Below are positions 1-9,594 of a stretch of 64,000 bases of DNA, piece after piece; positions within the stretch are counted from its first letter, which is position 1, and the number at the start of each line of letters is the position of its first letter. The stretch lies in contig NZ_JAUSVA010000002.1 in the NCBI RefSeq assembly GCF_030813695.1, forward strand, positions 8,145,501-8,209,500, in the 5' to 3' direction. The stretch comes from Kitasatospora herbaricolor. GTDB lineage: Bacteria; Actinomycetota; Actinomycetes; Streptomycetales; Streptomycetaceae. A program made the translations under genes and the position numbers. The notes under the pieces were generated by a model, which worked only from the letters and a program-made list of their open reading frames with translations, did no database searches and was not told the origin of the DNA.

Positions 1-346
1 CCGATGCCCGCCTTCTCCTTCCCGTGGAGTCGGCAGGGCTCGGTGGCTACTTGACGCACCCTCGGGGGTTAGCCATGTTGGCGCAAACAAGCGGCCGTGT
101 CAGAGTTTCGGAGCAGCGCCCGGCGCTGTCAAGGGTTCCGGTCGAGCCGTGATGGTCCGGACCCGAAGGGCCGCCCCGGGGCCCGGGGCGGGGCCGAGGG
201 TGCGGCCCGGATCCGGTGGGCTGCCGCGCGCGGTTGCGGCGTCGGACGGTTCGCGCCGGTGGCGTCGGGCGTTTCGCGGGTGGGGCGGTAGCACGACGCC
301 CGCCCCCGGCGCTGCCGGGGGCGGGCGGGGAGTACGGAGCCCTGCT
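1..346. other. Left flank without a recognisable gene
   Basis: No convincing gene is seen before the stop codon of the first gene. Open frames here are GC-driven and lack ribosome-binding sites or family resemblance. The only clear element is the GC hairpin at 298-326. The first ~120 bases could belong to the intergenic region of a gene that lies to the left of the window. Confidence 0.5.
298..326 (-). terminator. Hairpin terminator of the secreted Ig-domain gene
   Basis: A perfect 13-bp stem (298-310 with 314-326) closes a 3-nt GCT loop, 20 bases past the stop codon of the leftward gene. There is no U-tract, as is common for actinomycete terminators. Confidence 0.75.
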
Positions 347-2080
347 TCAGGAGACGTTGACGGCGATGTCGTCGAGGACGAACGAGGTCTGCTTGGTGTA
401 GTCCTCGGCGCCGGTGAACTTCAGGGTGACGCTCCGGCCGGCGTAGCCGGCCAGGTCGAAGGTGCGCTGCTGGTAGCCGTTGGCGGCGTTGAGGTTGGAG
501 TAGGTCGCCAGGGTGGTGCCGTTGGCGGTCACGGTGAGCCTGTCGTACGCGGTGGTCGCCGACGACGCGGTGTCGATGTGCAGCCAGAAGCTGAAGGTGT
601 ACGCGGCGCAGCCGGCCGGCAGGGTGACCGTCTGGGCGAGGGTGTCGGTGTTGGTGACGCCGTAGCCGTCCAGCCAGGCGTCGTAGCCGCCGGAGTGCGG
701 CGGCTCGGCGGAGCTGCTGCTGACGGCGCTGGAGCCACCGCTGTTGGTCTCGGTCCAGGAGGAGGCGGAGCCCGTCTCGAAGCCGGGGTTGGCGATCAGC
801 TGTGCGGCGGTGCAGCCGGTGCCGCCGGCGGGGCTGACCGTCCAGGTGAAGGAGGCCGAGGAGGACGGGCCGGTGGAGTCGGTCGCGGTGGCCGTCACGG
901 TGAAGCCGCCGGCGGTGGTGGGCGTGCCGCTGATCAGGCCGGTGGCGGAGTTGAGGGTCAGACCGTTCGGCAGGCCGGTGGCGGTGTAGCTCAGGGTGCC
1001 GCCGGCGGTGTCGGTGGCGGAGAGCTGCAGGCTGGTGGCGGTGCCGACGGTGGCGGTGCGGGCGCCCGGGTCGGCGAGGGTGACGGCGCCGGTGGCGCTG
1101 CCCTGGGCGAGCCAGGCGGTGGTGTTCAGCGCCAGGGCGGCATCGGTGCCCGCAGGGTCGTTCCAGCCGTCGTAGAGGGTGTTGCCGGACTGGCCGGTGC
1201 CGTCGTCGATCGGGGAGCTGTCGCCCCAGACGGCGACCCGGCCGCTGCCGAAGGCGGAGGTGACGAAGAAGGCGCCGGTGGTGCCGCTGTAGCCGCTGCG
1301 GTAGAGCAGGCCCTTGACCGCCGGGTTGTCGGCAGGCTTGAGGGTGAAGGTGGTGCCGTTGCGGATGATGGAGCCGGTCACCTGGCCGAAGGGGCCGTTG
1401 AGCACGGGGTCGGCCGGGTCGGTGACGGCGCGCGGGTTCTCGTTGGCGATGTTCAGCAGGTCGACGGAGAAGCCGAACGGGTCGGTGTTGTCGACGCTGT
1501 TGGTGGTCAACAGGTCGTTGATGATCGCGGGGGAGTCCCAGCCGTCGTTGTTGCGGTCGCTGACGGTGTGGTCGGAGATCAGGAACAGGCCGCCACCGTT
1601 CTGCACGAACTTCATCACGGCGGTCTTCTCGGCGTCGCCGAGCCGGATGTTGGGCTCGGGCAGGACGAACTCGTCGAAGTTGGCGAGGTCGAGTGCGCCG
1701 CCGGTGCCGTACGTGACGGTGGAGCCGGCGGGGAGGGTCTTCAGGCTGTACCGGCCGGTCTTCTGGAGGGCCACGCCCCAGGCGGAGATCGCGCCCGTCC
1801 AGGACGTCTCGGTGGTCGGGTCGGCGTTCTGGGTGAGCGGGTCGGGCTGGCCGGTGGAGATGATCCAGTCGGCGTTGCCGGCGGTCTCCCCCTTGCTGTT
1901 GTCGAAGAGCACCCGCTTCGGGGCGACCGCCGTGGTCGCCCCGGTGGTGGCCGTGGTGGTTGCCGCGGGCGCCGTGCTGGCTGCAGAAGCCCGGTACGGC
2001 ACGGCGCCCGCGCCGGCCAGCAGCACCAGCCCGGCGGCGGCGACGGCCAGGGGCCTGGTGGTTTTCGTGGCTCTGATCAC
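347..2080 (-). CDS. Secreted protein with amidotransferase-like N-domain, putative-Ig domain and carbohydrate-binding-like C-domain
   Basis: A 577-aa exported protein of unknown activity. The GTG start is preceded by GAGGAG at a 9-base spacing. Residues 1-33 form a Sec signal peptide (Arg/Lys, hydrophobic stretch, Ala-rich cleavage region). Residues ~55-330 contain a Rossmann-like stretch (VLFDNSKGE, FDEFVLPEP, NGGGLFLISDH) recalling the class I glutamine-amidotransferase/ThuA-like fold; no catalytic triad could be confirmed. Residues ~345-425 are a putative-Ig (He_PIG) module (ATGLPNGLTLNSATGLISGTP). Residues ~435-577 (NPGFETG, AWLDGYG) closely resemble the C-domain of the M4 protease in this window and probably bind carbohydrate. 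Transcribed alone, ending at a strong hairpin. Secretion and domain order are well supported; the enzymatic role is not. Confidence 0.75.
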   Translation of the reverse strand: MIRATKTTRPLAVAAAGLVLLAGAGAVPYRASAASTAPAATTTATTGATTAVAPKRVLFDNSKGETAGNADWIISTGQPDPLTQNADPTTETSWTGAISAWGVALQKTGRYSLKTLPAGSTVTYGTGGALDLANFDEFVLPEPNIRLGDAEKTAVMKFVQNGGGLFLISDHTVSDRNNDGWDSPAIINDLLTTNSVDNTDPFGFSVDLLNIANENPRAVTDPADPVLNGPFGQVTGSIIRNGTTFTLKPADNPAVKGLLYRSGYSGTTGAFFVTSAFGSGRVAVWGDSSPIDDGTGQSGNTLYDGWNDPAGTDAALALNTTAWLAQGSATGAVTLADPGARTATVGTATSLQLSATDTAGGTLSYTATGLPNGLTLNSATGLISGTPTTAGGFTVTATATDSTGPSSSASFTWTVSPAGGTGCTAAQLIANPGFETGSASSWTETNSGGSSAVSSSSAEPPHSGGYDAWLDGYGVTNTDTLAQTVTLPAGCAAYTFSFWLHIDTASSATTAYDRLTVTANGTTLATYSNLNAANGYQQRTFDLAGYAGRSVTLKFTGAEDYTKQTSFVLDDIAVNVS

Positions 2081-2893
2081 GTGTCAACACTCCTCGTGCC
2101 TGGGGTGACAAGGGGTGCGCGCTACGCGCGTAGGCGCGGCCACACGGTGTCATGTTCGGGTAAGCGGAGCTTGAACGGAACACGTCGGTTCAACATTTTC
2201 CGCCCCCCGGCGGAGCCTCCCGGGGGCGCGCACCCGGGAGGCCACGCCCGTCGCACCGTGGCGGGGGCACTGGTTCCAGCGAGGAGTCGGGTGCAAGGCT
2301 CATGGCGGACGTTCCTGAACAGCGGTCAGGAGTGACTACCACTGTCTTCGTCCGGGATTCTGCCGTGGGCTCGACGCGGCGTTCCTGTGGGAGCGGTCGA
2401 CCCGTTGTGCCCGACCCGGTCGGTGGTGGGCAGCCGTCGCACGCCACCGTGAGAATCCCGCTCCCGGGACATCCGGTCCGTGTGCCAGGCGACCGGTCGA
2501 CGCAACTCGCGTGACCCCGAGCCGCGTTCCGGATCGATCTCGTGTCGAACGAGACCTTGACGGGGGAAGCGTCAACTGTCACCGTTTGTTTGAAGTTGCT
2601 CATAAAGTCCATTGATAAAACAGATTCAATCATCGTCCACCGCTCTCAGGGCGCCCCATGAGATGGCACCACCGTCTGGTCGGCCTCGATCCTGCGGTCA
2701 CCTGCGGATCGCCTGACCGAAGCAGCTGATTCGAGCCCTGCCCGTGAGCACCACGACTCGGCGGAAGCCGTTGGTGGAGCGGAGGGACGGGCTCTGCGGC
2801 TCCCCTCGACAGAAACCGCACAGATCCGGACGGATGGAAGCCGGGACGCTCGAAGCCCGTTACTCGCTGACGATCGGGGAGTTCTCGCCGCGT
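2081..2893. other. 813-bp divergent regulatory region
   Basis: Separates the leftward secreted-protein gene from the rightward XRE gene. No convincing gene is seen. Open frames here have a composition unlike their neighbours and no Shine-Dalgarno. The AT-rich island at 2575-2640 carries a good promoter match; the rest is ordinary GC-rich DNA. Confidence 0.5.
2590..2618 (+). promoter_or_regulatory. Candidate sigma-70-type promoter
   Basis: TTGAAG (2590-2595), a 17-base spacer, then TGATAA (2613-2618), inside the most AT-rich stretch of the region. It would transcribe the XRE gene through a ~270-base leader. Confidence 0.45.
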
Positions 2894-3751
2894 ATGGATG
2901 ACGTTTTCACGCCCGGCCCGTTCCACACGGCACTACGCTCGGCGATCGCGGCTCGGGGCCTCGGTCTGGAGCGCCTCCGTGATCGGCTGGCCGCCCGCGG
3001 CCTGTCGGTAAGCATCTCCACCCTCAGCAACTGGCAGCGCGGAGTCAGCCGCCCGCGCCGGCCGGACAGCCTGCACCTCGTGGCCGTACTGGAGGCCGTG
3101 CTCGACCTGCCCGGCGGGGCCCTCGGCCGACTGCTGGACGAACCCGTCCGGGGCGGCCGCGCCGCCAGGCCACCCGGGGCTGAGGGCGCGCCCCTGTGGC
3201 GGGCCCTGCGCCTGCGGGCCCTGTTCGACGAACCGGCCGACGACGGACTGGATGTCCTCGCCGTCCAGGAGGATGTGACGGTGACCGGTGCCGGGTCCAC
3301 GGCGACGGTCCGCCTCGTTGTCCGGGCCCGCCGGCCCGACGTGTACCGGCACGTGGTGCTCACGCACGGCAGCGGCGCACTGCCCGAGATCCGGGCCGGC
3401 CGCGACTGCCGCCTCGGCCGGGTGCGCACCGATCCGGAGGCCGCCCTGGTCGCCGCCGAGTTGCTGTGGGCCCCGCTCGGCGCGGGCGAGACCTTCGCGT
3501 TGGAGTACCACCTCACGGCCGGTCGGCCGGAGCCCTGTCACGGCCGGTGGTTCCGCCGTGCCGGGCAGCACCTCGACCTGACGGTCCGCTTCGCGCCCGG
3601 CACCGGTGTCGGCCAGGCGTACCGGGTCTGGCGGCTGGACGGCGCCTCCCCGCACAAGGACGTGGCCACGTTGCGCGTCATCGACGACCGGGTGCACCTG
3701 GCGGACTACGACGTACCGCCGGGCTTCCACGGCATCCGCTGGAACCCGTGA
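2894..3751 (+). CDS. XRE-type helix-turn-helix regulator
   Basis: A 285-aa protein from the ATG at 2894. In-frame starts at 2744 and 2834 exist, but residues before MDDVFTPGPF look non-coding. Residues ~5-75 form a Cro/C1-type HTH (ALRSAIAARG, SISTLSNWQRG, LVAVLEAVLDLPGGALG), a layout common in Streptomyces proteins that pair an XRE domain with an effector-like C-terminus. Residues ~90-285 are a beta-rich domain of no recognised family, with repeated charged strands and a Trp-rich end (YRVWRLDGAS, GFHGIRWNP). No membrane segment is seen. It lies upstream of the M4 protease in the same direction with a ~210-bp gap, so it might control the protease, but that is inference. Confidence 0.7.
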   Translation: MDDVFTPGPFHTALRSAIAARGLGLERLRDRLAARGLSVSISTLSNWQRGVSRPRRPDSLHLVAVLEAVLDLPGGALGRLLDEPVRGGRAARPPGAEGAPLWRALRLRALFDEPADDGLDVLAVQEDVTVTGAGSTATVRLVVRARRPDVYRHVVLTHGSGALPEIRAGRDCRLGRVRTDPEAALVAAELLWAPLGAGETFALEYHLTAGRPEPCHGRWFRRAGQHLDLTVRFAPGTGVGQAYRVWRLDGASPHKDVATLRVIDDRVHLADYDVPPGFHGIRWNP

Positions 3752-3960
3752 CGCATCGCCGGGTCGCGACGAGCGAACGCCTCGCGCTCTGCCCTCGGCC
3801 GCGTGCAGCCCGGGCCCGACAGCGCGGAACAACGGAGACCCGGGCGCCCCCGTCGGACGAACACCGCTTCTCCGAACCGCACTTGAGGCGTCGAACCTGT
3901 AATTCAACCGAGGAGCAGACGAGTGACGCGGACATGGCCACACCGCCACCCTGTCGAAGC

Positions 3961-6141
3961 ATGAAGCGAACTCTCCTCATCGGCTCGCTGACCCTCGTGG
4001 TCGGCAGCCTCGCGATAGGCGGCACGGGCGTCACCGCGTCCGCCACCCCCGCCGCTTCGGCAGCCGTGCAGCCCAAGCCCTCCGACGCCCAAGCCCTCCG
4101 GGATGCGACGGACCAGGTCACCGCCCACCCCCAGGCGGTCCTGGCCGGTTCCCACGACACGTTCCGGGCCCGCAGCGTGCAGGTGGACGCCGGCGGTACC
4201 CGGCACGTCCACTTCGACCGCAACTACGAAGGCCTGCCGGTCCTGGGTGGTGACGTGCTCGTCCACTCCGCCGCCGCTGGCCAACTCGACGCCGTCACCC
4301 TCAGCCTCCGGGCCCCGCTCAGCCTGTCGGTGACCCCCTCGCTCACCGACAAGGAGGCGATCGCCGCCGCCGCCCCCCTCTTCAGGGGCACCAAGGACAG
4401 CACCTCCAGCACGCTGACGGTGGATGCCCTGGGCGCCGTCCCGAAGCTGGTCTGGGAGGTCGTCGTCCACGGCACCGCAATCGACCAGTCGCCCAGCCAC
4501 CTGCATGTCCTGGTCGACGCCAGAACCGGTGCCGTCGGGCAGAGTTGGGACACCTACTCGACCTTCCTGCCCGGGGGTGTCCACGCCGCACCCGCCAACG
4601 GCAGCATCGCACCGGCCGCCACGGTCGCCGCGTCCGGCGCCGGCAGGGGCTACCAGGTCGGCGCCGTCAACCTGTCCACCACCGCCTCCGGCGCCGGGTA
4701 CACCCTCGTCGACCCCGACCGCGGCAACGGAGAGACCCGCGACGCCCGGAACAGGACCGTCTTCCACGACTCCCCGCCGGCCGGCTGGGGCGGCGCCTTC
4801 ACCGACGCCGACAACGCCTGGGGCGACGGCACCCTGAACGACCGCGCCACCGTCGCCGTGGACGCCCACTACGGCATCCAGGCCACCTGGGACTTCTACA
4901 AGAACGTGCTGGGCCGCAACGGCATCAGGAACGACGGGGTCGGCGCCCGTTCCTTCGTGCACTACGGCACCAACTACGCGAACGCCGGCTGGGACGACGC
5001 CAGCTTCTCGATGGTCTACGGCGACGGGGCGGTGGGCTCGAAGCCGTTCACCGCGATCGACGTGGCCGGCCACGAGATGAGCCACGGCGTCACCGCCGCC
5101 ACCGCCGGGCTGCTCTACTTCGGCGACGCCGGCGGCCTGAACGAGGCCACCTCCGACATCATGGGCACGATGGTCGAGTTCAACGCGAACAACCCGGCCG
5201 ATGCTCCCGACTACCTCATCGGCGAGAAGATCGACATCAACGGCAACGGCACCCCGCTGCGCTGGATGGACGATCCGAGCAAGGACGGCCGCTCGGTCAA
5301 GTGCTGGTCCCCCACCACCAAGAACCTGGACCCGCACAACTCCTCGGGCGTGGGAAACCACTTCTTCTACCTGCTCGCGGCCGGCTCCGGCCAGTCCCAG
5401 TGGGGCAACAGCCCGACCTGCAACGCCTCGGACGTCGCCGGCATCGGCAACGACAGGTCCACCAGGATCTGGTACCGGGCACTGGCGACCTACATGGTCT
5501 CCAACACCGACTACCCGGGCGCCCGCACCGCCACCGTCAGGGCCGCCAAGGACCTCTACGGCGCCGGCAGCACCGAGTGCGCCACCGTGGAGAAGGCCTG
5601 GAGCGCCGTGAACGTCGCCCCGACCAGCACCACCTGCGGCGGCGTCGCCCCGACACCCACCCCGACCCCGACACCCACGCCGAGCGGCAATCTGCTGCTC
5701 AACCCCGGCTTCGAGTCCGGCGCCACCTCCTGGAGCGCGACCTCCGGCGTCATCACCAACGACACCGGCGCCACCCCGCACACCGGCTCCTCGTACGCCT
5801 GGCTGGACGGCTACGGCACCGCCCACACCGACACCCTCTCCCAGACGGTGGCCGTCCCGGCCACCGCCACCGCCCCCAAGCTGACGTTCTGGGGGAAGAT
5901 CACCACCCTGGAGACCGGAACCACCACCTACGACACCCTCAAGGTCCAGGTCGTCGACGGCACCACGACGACCACCCTGGCCACCTACTCCAACGCCGAC
6001 GCCAGCACCGGATACGTCCAGCGCACGCTCGACCTGTCGGCCTTCAAGGGCAGGACCGTCACGATCAAATTCACCGGCACCGAAGACGCCGGCTTCGGGA
6101 CCAGCTTCCTGATCGACGACACCGCTGTCACCACCGGCTGA
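3961..6141 (+). CDS. Secreted thermolysin-like M4 zinc metalloprotease
   Basis: A 726-aa extracellular neutral protease. The order is signal peptide (1-~37), FTP/PepSY-type propeptide (~45-210), M4 catalytic domain (~230-560), a Pro/Thr linker (PTPTPTPTP) and a C-terminal carbohydrate-binding-like domain (~580-726). Zinc ligands are visible: HEMSH with His371, catalytic Glu372 and His375, and third ligand Glu395 in GGLNEATSD, the usual 24-residue spacing. The C-domain (NPGFESG, AWLDGYG, LIDDTAV) resembles that of the first gene in the window. An alternative start at 3934 (MATPPPCRS) is nearer the GAGGAG at 3910-3915; 3961 is chosen because it gives a standard signal peptide. Likely monocistronic, ending in the hairpin at 6158-6194. 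Confidence 0.92.
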   Translation: MKRTLLIGSLTLVVGSLAIGGTGVTASATPAASAAVQPKPSDAQALRDATDQVTAHPQAVLAGSHDTFRARSVQVDAGGTRHVHFDRNYEGLPVLGGDVLVHSAAAGQLDAVTLSLRAPLSLSVTPSLTDKEAIAAAAPLFRGTKDSTSSTLTVDALGAVPKLVWEVVVHGTAIDQSPSHLHVLVDARTGAVGQSWDTYSTFLPGGVHAAPANGSIAPAATVAASGAGRGYQVGAVNLSTTASGAGYTLVDPDRGNGETRDARNRTVFHDSPPAGWGGAFTDADNAWGDGTLNDRATVAVDAHYGIQATWDFYKNVLGRNGIRNDGVGARSFVHYGTNYANAGWDDASFSMVYGDGAVGSKPFTAIDVAGHEMSHGVTAATAGLLYFGDAGGLNEATSDIMGTMVEFNANNPADAPDYLIGEKIDINGNGTPLRWMDDPSKDGRSVKCWSPTTKNLDPHNSSGVGNHFFYLLAAGSGQSQWGNSPTCNASDVAGIGNDRSTRIWYRALATYMVSNTDYPGARTATVRAAKDLYGAGSTECATVEKAWSAVNVAPTSTTCGGVAPTPTPTPTPTPSGNLLLNPGFESGATSWSATSGVITNDTGATPHTGSSYAWLDGYGTAHTDTLSQTVAVPATATAPKLTFWGKITTLETGTTTYDTLKVQVVDGTTTTTLATYSNADASTGYVQRTLDLSAFKGRTVTIKFTGTEDAGFGTSFLIDDTAVTTG

Positions 6142-6157
6142 TCCCGCCGACGACCGG

Positions 6158-6194
6158 CGGCCCGAGCGGGGGACCACAGGCCCTGCTCGGGCCG
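6158..6194. terminator. Bidirectional hairpin terminator
   Basis: A perfect 10-bp stem (6158-6167 with 6185-6194) around a 17-base loop, between the convergent M4 protease and LAL regulator genes. It can serve both strands. Confidence 0.65.
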
Positions 6195-6316
6195 TCCTCG
6201 CTGCCATGAGCGTCGTAGTGGTTGAGGCACTCGCCCTCTCCGGGCGGCGTACGTCGTTTCCGGCGCGGACGGCTCCACCGCACAGCCCGGACACGCTCGC
6301 CGCGAGATTCGTCCCC

Positions 6317-9217
6317 TCACGAACTGTCGACGCTGGTGTGGGAGCCGGGGACGTCGTCGCGGGTGGTGCGGAGCTTCTTGAGCGTCCTGGCGACGTGATG
6401 CTCGACGGTACGGGGCGAGAGGGAGAGGGCTTGGGCGATGTCCTTGTTGGTGGCGCCGGTGGCGAGGAGTCGGGCGACCTGGGTCTCGCGGGGGGAGAGC
6501 CGGTCGCCGTAGCCGCGGCGGCCACGCGGTGCCGGGCGGCTCAGGCCGAGCGTGCGCTGGTGCTGTTGACAGCGGCTCGCGTCGGCGGTGGCGCCGAGTG
6601 CGGTGAAGGCGGTGGCGGCGTGGGTGAGGTGGCGGGCGGCGGTGTGGGGGTCGGTGGGGGCGAGGGCGAGGGCGGTGAGTTCGAGGGCGAGGGAGGCGTA
6701 GTAGGGGCGGCCCATGGCGGTGAGTATGCGGTGGGCACGGTCGAGGCATGCGGCGGCGCCGGCAGCGTCGCCGTCGTACAGCAGGATCCGACCGCGGCCG
6801 TATGCGAGGACTGCGAGGAGAACAGGGGTGTCCTCACCCTCCAGAGCCACTTCGGCCTCGGCGACGATGCCCCGCGCGGCCTCGGGATGACCGTCGGCGA
6901 GCGCAGCATTGACGGCAGCTGCGATGAAGAGGGAGGACTGCCCCCAGTCGGACGTGCCGCGCAGCTTCTCCAGGGCGGAAAGCACCACGGCCCAGGCCTC
7001 CTGCGGCTGACCGCGGTGAATGTGGATGGTGCTGATGGCGGTCGCCGCACGCAGGGCGCAGTCGGCCTCCAGGGCCGTTTCCCCGAGGCGGGCGGCGTAC
7101 CGGAGGTGCTCCAGGGCAAGCTCCCACTGCCCCCGGACCGCAGCCACGGCTCCACGGCCCAGGCAGGCCTCCATCAGGATGTCGGCGTTGTCGGGATAGC
7201 GCGCGAGCAGGGTCGCATGGTCCTCCTCCAGGTGTTCCCAGCGGCCTGCCATCCAGTCCAGCCGCAGCAGTTGGCTGGCACTGCAGGACTCGATGAGAGG
7301 GGCCGTGCCCAGCCGTCGGGCGAGGTCGAGGCTCTCCCGCAGCAGGGCTTCCGCCTGGCGGTCGTGCCCGGTCGCGAGGGAGTAGTAGCCGACGTTGAAG
7401 AGGGCACGGGCGCTCTGGCGCAGGACTTCGGGATCCGTGTCATGGCGGGGCAGCCGCTCGACGAGGTCCCGGACGGCCATGTCGTTGGCCCTGGCCATCA
7501 GCGTGAGACGGGTGGCGTGGACGGCGGCGCGCGCGCCACGGTTGGGGCTGTCGCGGACGGCGTCCTCGGCACGCGCCATCCACGCCTGCACCTCCCGCGG
7601 GGGCCGGCTCGGGTTCACGGCCAGGGCGACCATCGCGCGGGCGGCCACGTCGGGCCGGGCGGCCAGTTCCTCGATCGCCCGCTCCAGTTCGCGTTCGCCG
7701 CCCGCCGTGTCGCCTCCCTGGTTGACCATGAGCAGGCCGAGAGCGAGGCGGATCTCGCCGCGTGCGGCAGCCGGCAGGTGGGAAGCGGCGAGAATGCGGC
7801 GCAGCGCGGTGGCGCCGATGGTGTGGTCGACACCGTTGACGGCGATCCGGGACAGCGCCAGGGCGGCGCGGGTACGCAGGTCACCCTCCAGGCGGGGTAG
7901 GGCGAGGATCTCGTGGATGAGGGTGGCGGCCGTGCCGTCGTCGCCGAGGGCGATGGCCTGGTCGGCAGCGGCTTCCGCCTGACGCAGCCAGGCCGCGGTG
8001 TCGCCGAGGGCGCGGGTGTGATGGGCGATCTGGACGAGGGGAGGCGAGGGGGCGGAGGAGAGTGCCCGGACGGCTCGACGGTGCAGATCGAGGCGGCGGG
8101 GGCCGAGGATGCCCCGGAGCACGGCCTGTTGGGCGAGCGCGTGGCGGAAGGTGTAGTGACCAGCGGTGCCTTCGCGAAGGACGGTGGCCCGCAGGGCTTC
8201 GGTGAGCGCCGCGCCGGCGCGGTCGGGGTCGATGCGGGCGACATCGGTGAGCAGGTGCTGGTCGGCGGGTACGGCGAGGACGGCGGCGGCTTCCACCAGG
8301 GCGACCGCGGAGTCGGACAAGGTCGCCATGCGCGAGGCCACCGCTTCGCGCAGTCCCCGTGGGACCTCCGCTTCCGCCAGCACCGCCACGTCGTCCACCG
8401 GACGGCCGTGATCGAGGTGGCGGGGGCGCGGCTGCGCGGTGAGGGTGAGCAGGTCCTCCTCCACGACGAGGGGCAGGCCCGCGCTGCGTTCGAACAGGGT
8501 CCGACTCAGGGCCGTGCTCACGCGTGGGCCGAGCACGGCGGCGGCGAGCTCGTGCACCTCGTTCTCGGTGAGGGGGCCGAGGTGGATGTCCGCGCCGCCG
8601 GTCCCCGGCGGGCGGCGGTAGGGAACTCCGAGCACGGGGGTGTCGTCGGAGAGGTCCTCTCCGCGGTAGGTGAGCACCAGGCCGAGCCGTTTGGGGAGGT
8701 CACGGGCGAGGAGCAGGAGCAGCTCGCGGGTGGCTTCGTCCGCCCAGTGCAGGTCTTCCAGCACCAGGACCAGTGGACCCACGGCGTCGAGCACGGAGCG
8801 CACCGCGCCCATCAGCTGGAAGCGTCCGGCGCGTACGTCCTGCAACTGCGCCGTGGCGGGAGGCAACCGGTGGGCGAGCGCGGGCAGCAGCGGCGCCAGT
8901 GCGCCGGCCTGCGGGTTGAGGCGCTCGGGAGGGGGCAGCCAGTCCGTGGTGTCGCTCAGGGCGTCCAGGACCGGGCCGAACGGCAGCGGTTCACGCAACG
9001 GGTGGCAGAGGCCGGTGACCACGCGCACCCCGCGCCTGGTCAGGGCCAGGGTGGCTTCGTGGATCAGGCGGGACTTACCCACTCCGGGCTCGCCCTCCAC
9101 CAGCACCACGGCCGGCGGGACCTCCAGCGCAGTGAGCAGGAGATCCAGTTCCCGGCGTCGGCCGACCCAGGCGAAACCCCGCCCCGAAGCGGCGTCGGAA
9201 CGACGGTCTACTGCCAC
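6317..9217 (-). CDS. LAL-type (large ATP-binding) LuxR-family regulator
   Basis: A 966-aa STAND/LAL transcriptional regulator. The N-terminal AAA-like NTPase has Walker A GEPGVGKS (residues 42-49) and a Walker B-like VLVLEDLHWAD. A long helical repeat region follows (~400-880, TPR-like in sensor function). A C-terminal LuxR HTH ends the protein (LSPRETQVARLL, TNKDIAQALSLSPRTVEHHV). Its length is typical of LAL proteins. Family members activate catabolic or antibiotic genes after binding an inducer, with ATP hydrolysis as a timer. It sits among exported hydrolases and points away from the phosphoesterase gene, so it may govern the secretome island, but no operator was identified. The ATG at 9217 begins just before the conserved WVGRRREL box. 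Confidence 0.9.
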   Translation of the reverse strand: MAVDRRSDAASGRGFAWVGRRRELDLLLTALEVPPAVVLVEGEPGVGKSRLIHEATLALTRRGVRVVTGLCHPLREPLPFGPVLDALSDTTDWLPPPERLNPQAGALAPLLPALAHRLPPATAQLQDVRAGRFQLMGAVRSVLDAVGPLVLVLEDLHWADEATRELLLLLARDLPKRLGLVLTYRGEDLSDDTPVLGVPYRRPPGTGGADIHLGPLTENEVHELAAAVLGPRVSTALSRTLFERSAGLPLVVEEDLLTLTAQPRPRHLDHGRPVDDVAVLAEAEVPRGLREAVASRMATLSDSAVALVEAAAVLAVPADQHLLTDVARIDPDRAGAALTEALRATVLREGTAGHYTFRHALAQQAVLRGILGPRRLDLHRRAVRALSSAPSPPLVQIAHHTRALGDTAAWLRQAEAAADQAIALGDDGTAATLIHEILALPRLEGDLRTRAALALSRIAVNGVDHTIGATALRRILAASHLPAAARGEIRLALGLLMVNQGGDTAGGERELERAIEELAARPDVAARAMVALAVNPSRPPREVQAWMARAEDAVRDSPNRGARAAVHATRLTLMARANDMAVRDLVERLPRHDTDPEVLRQSARALFNVGYYSLATGHDRQAEALLRESLDLARRLGTAPLIESCSASQLLRLDWMAGRWEHLEEDHATLLARYPDNADILMEACLGRGAVAAVRGQWELALEHLRYAARLGETALEADCALRAATAISTIHIHRGQPQEAWAVVLSALEKLRGTSDWGQSSLFIAAAVNAALADGHPEAARGIVAEAEVALEGEDTPVLLAVLAYGRGRILLYDGDAAGAAACLDRAHRILTAMGRPYYASLALELTALALAPTDPHTAARHLTHAATAFTALGATADASRCQQHQRTLGLSRPAPRGRRGYGDRLSPRETQVARLLATGATNKDIAQALSLSPRTVEHHVARTLKKLRTTRDDVPGSHTSVDSS

Positions 9218-9594
9218 AGCCGGCCTCCAAGCGGCACAGCCTTTGCGCGTGCCCCTCTGGATCCCAACGTAGTCGCCGCCGGCTTCCCTGCCAATGTGCG
9301 GATGAGGTGGCCCGGGGCGGGGGCCGGGCTCGGTGCGGTGCGGTGCGACAAGGCTGATCCCGGGTGCCGGTTTCTGTCGGAGGTGTTGGTCATGGGGAGC
9401 GAGGAGGCTGGTCTGGGTGAACGGCGAACTCCGGTGGTTCGGGGCGTCTTGTGAGGAGCGCCCCGAACCGCGGGAGCCGTTGTGCGGGTGAGGCGGGCCG
9501 GTCGGACGGCTCGGGTCTGCGGCCTACGTGATCACTTGTTCATCCGGGGCTTGCAGCAACCGCCCCGTCGGGCCACGGGGGTGCTCCGGTATCC
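9218..9594. other. 377-bp region between LAL and phosphoesterase genes
   Basis: Contains the leader region of the leftward LAL gene and, at 9434-9471, the terminator of the phosphoesterase gene. No gene is seen. The 9420-9560 part resembles the region downstream of the neighbouring lectin gene (11600-11720). The shared motifs are 'gaactccggtggttcg', 'cggacgg' and 'cacttg', suggesting that the 3' flank was duplicated together with the coding modules. Confidence 0.45.
9434..9471 (-). terminator. Hairpin terminator of the phosphoesterase gene
   Basis: A perfect 11-bp stem (9436-9446 with 9459-9469, extendable through one wobble to 13 bp) around a 12-base loop, ~125 bases past the stop codon. 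Confidence 0.7.

Noticed and set aside
129..2335. Long overlapping frames on both strands across the first secreted-protein gene
   Set aside because: Composition is Arg/Pro/His- or Gly/Val-rich with no motifs, while the 347-2080 frame has a signal peptide and recognisable domains.
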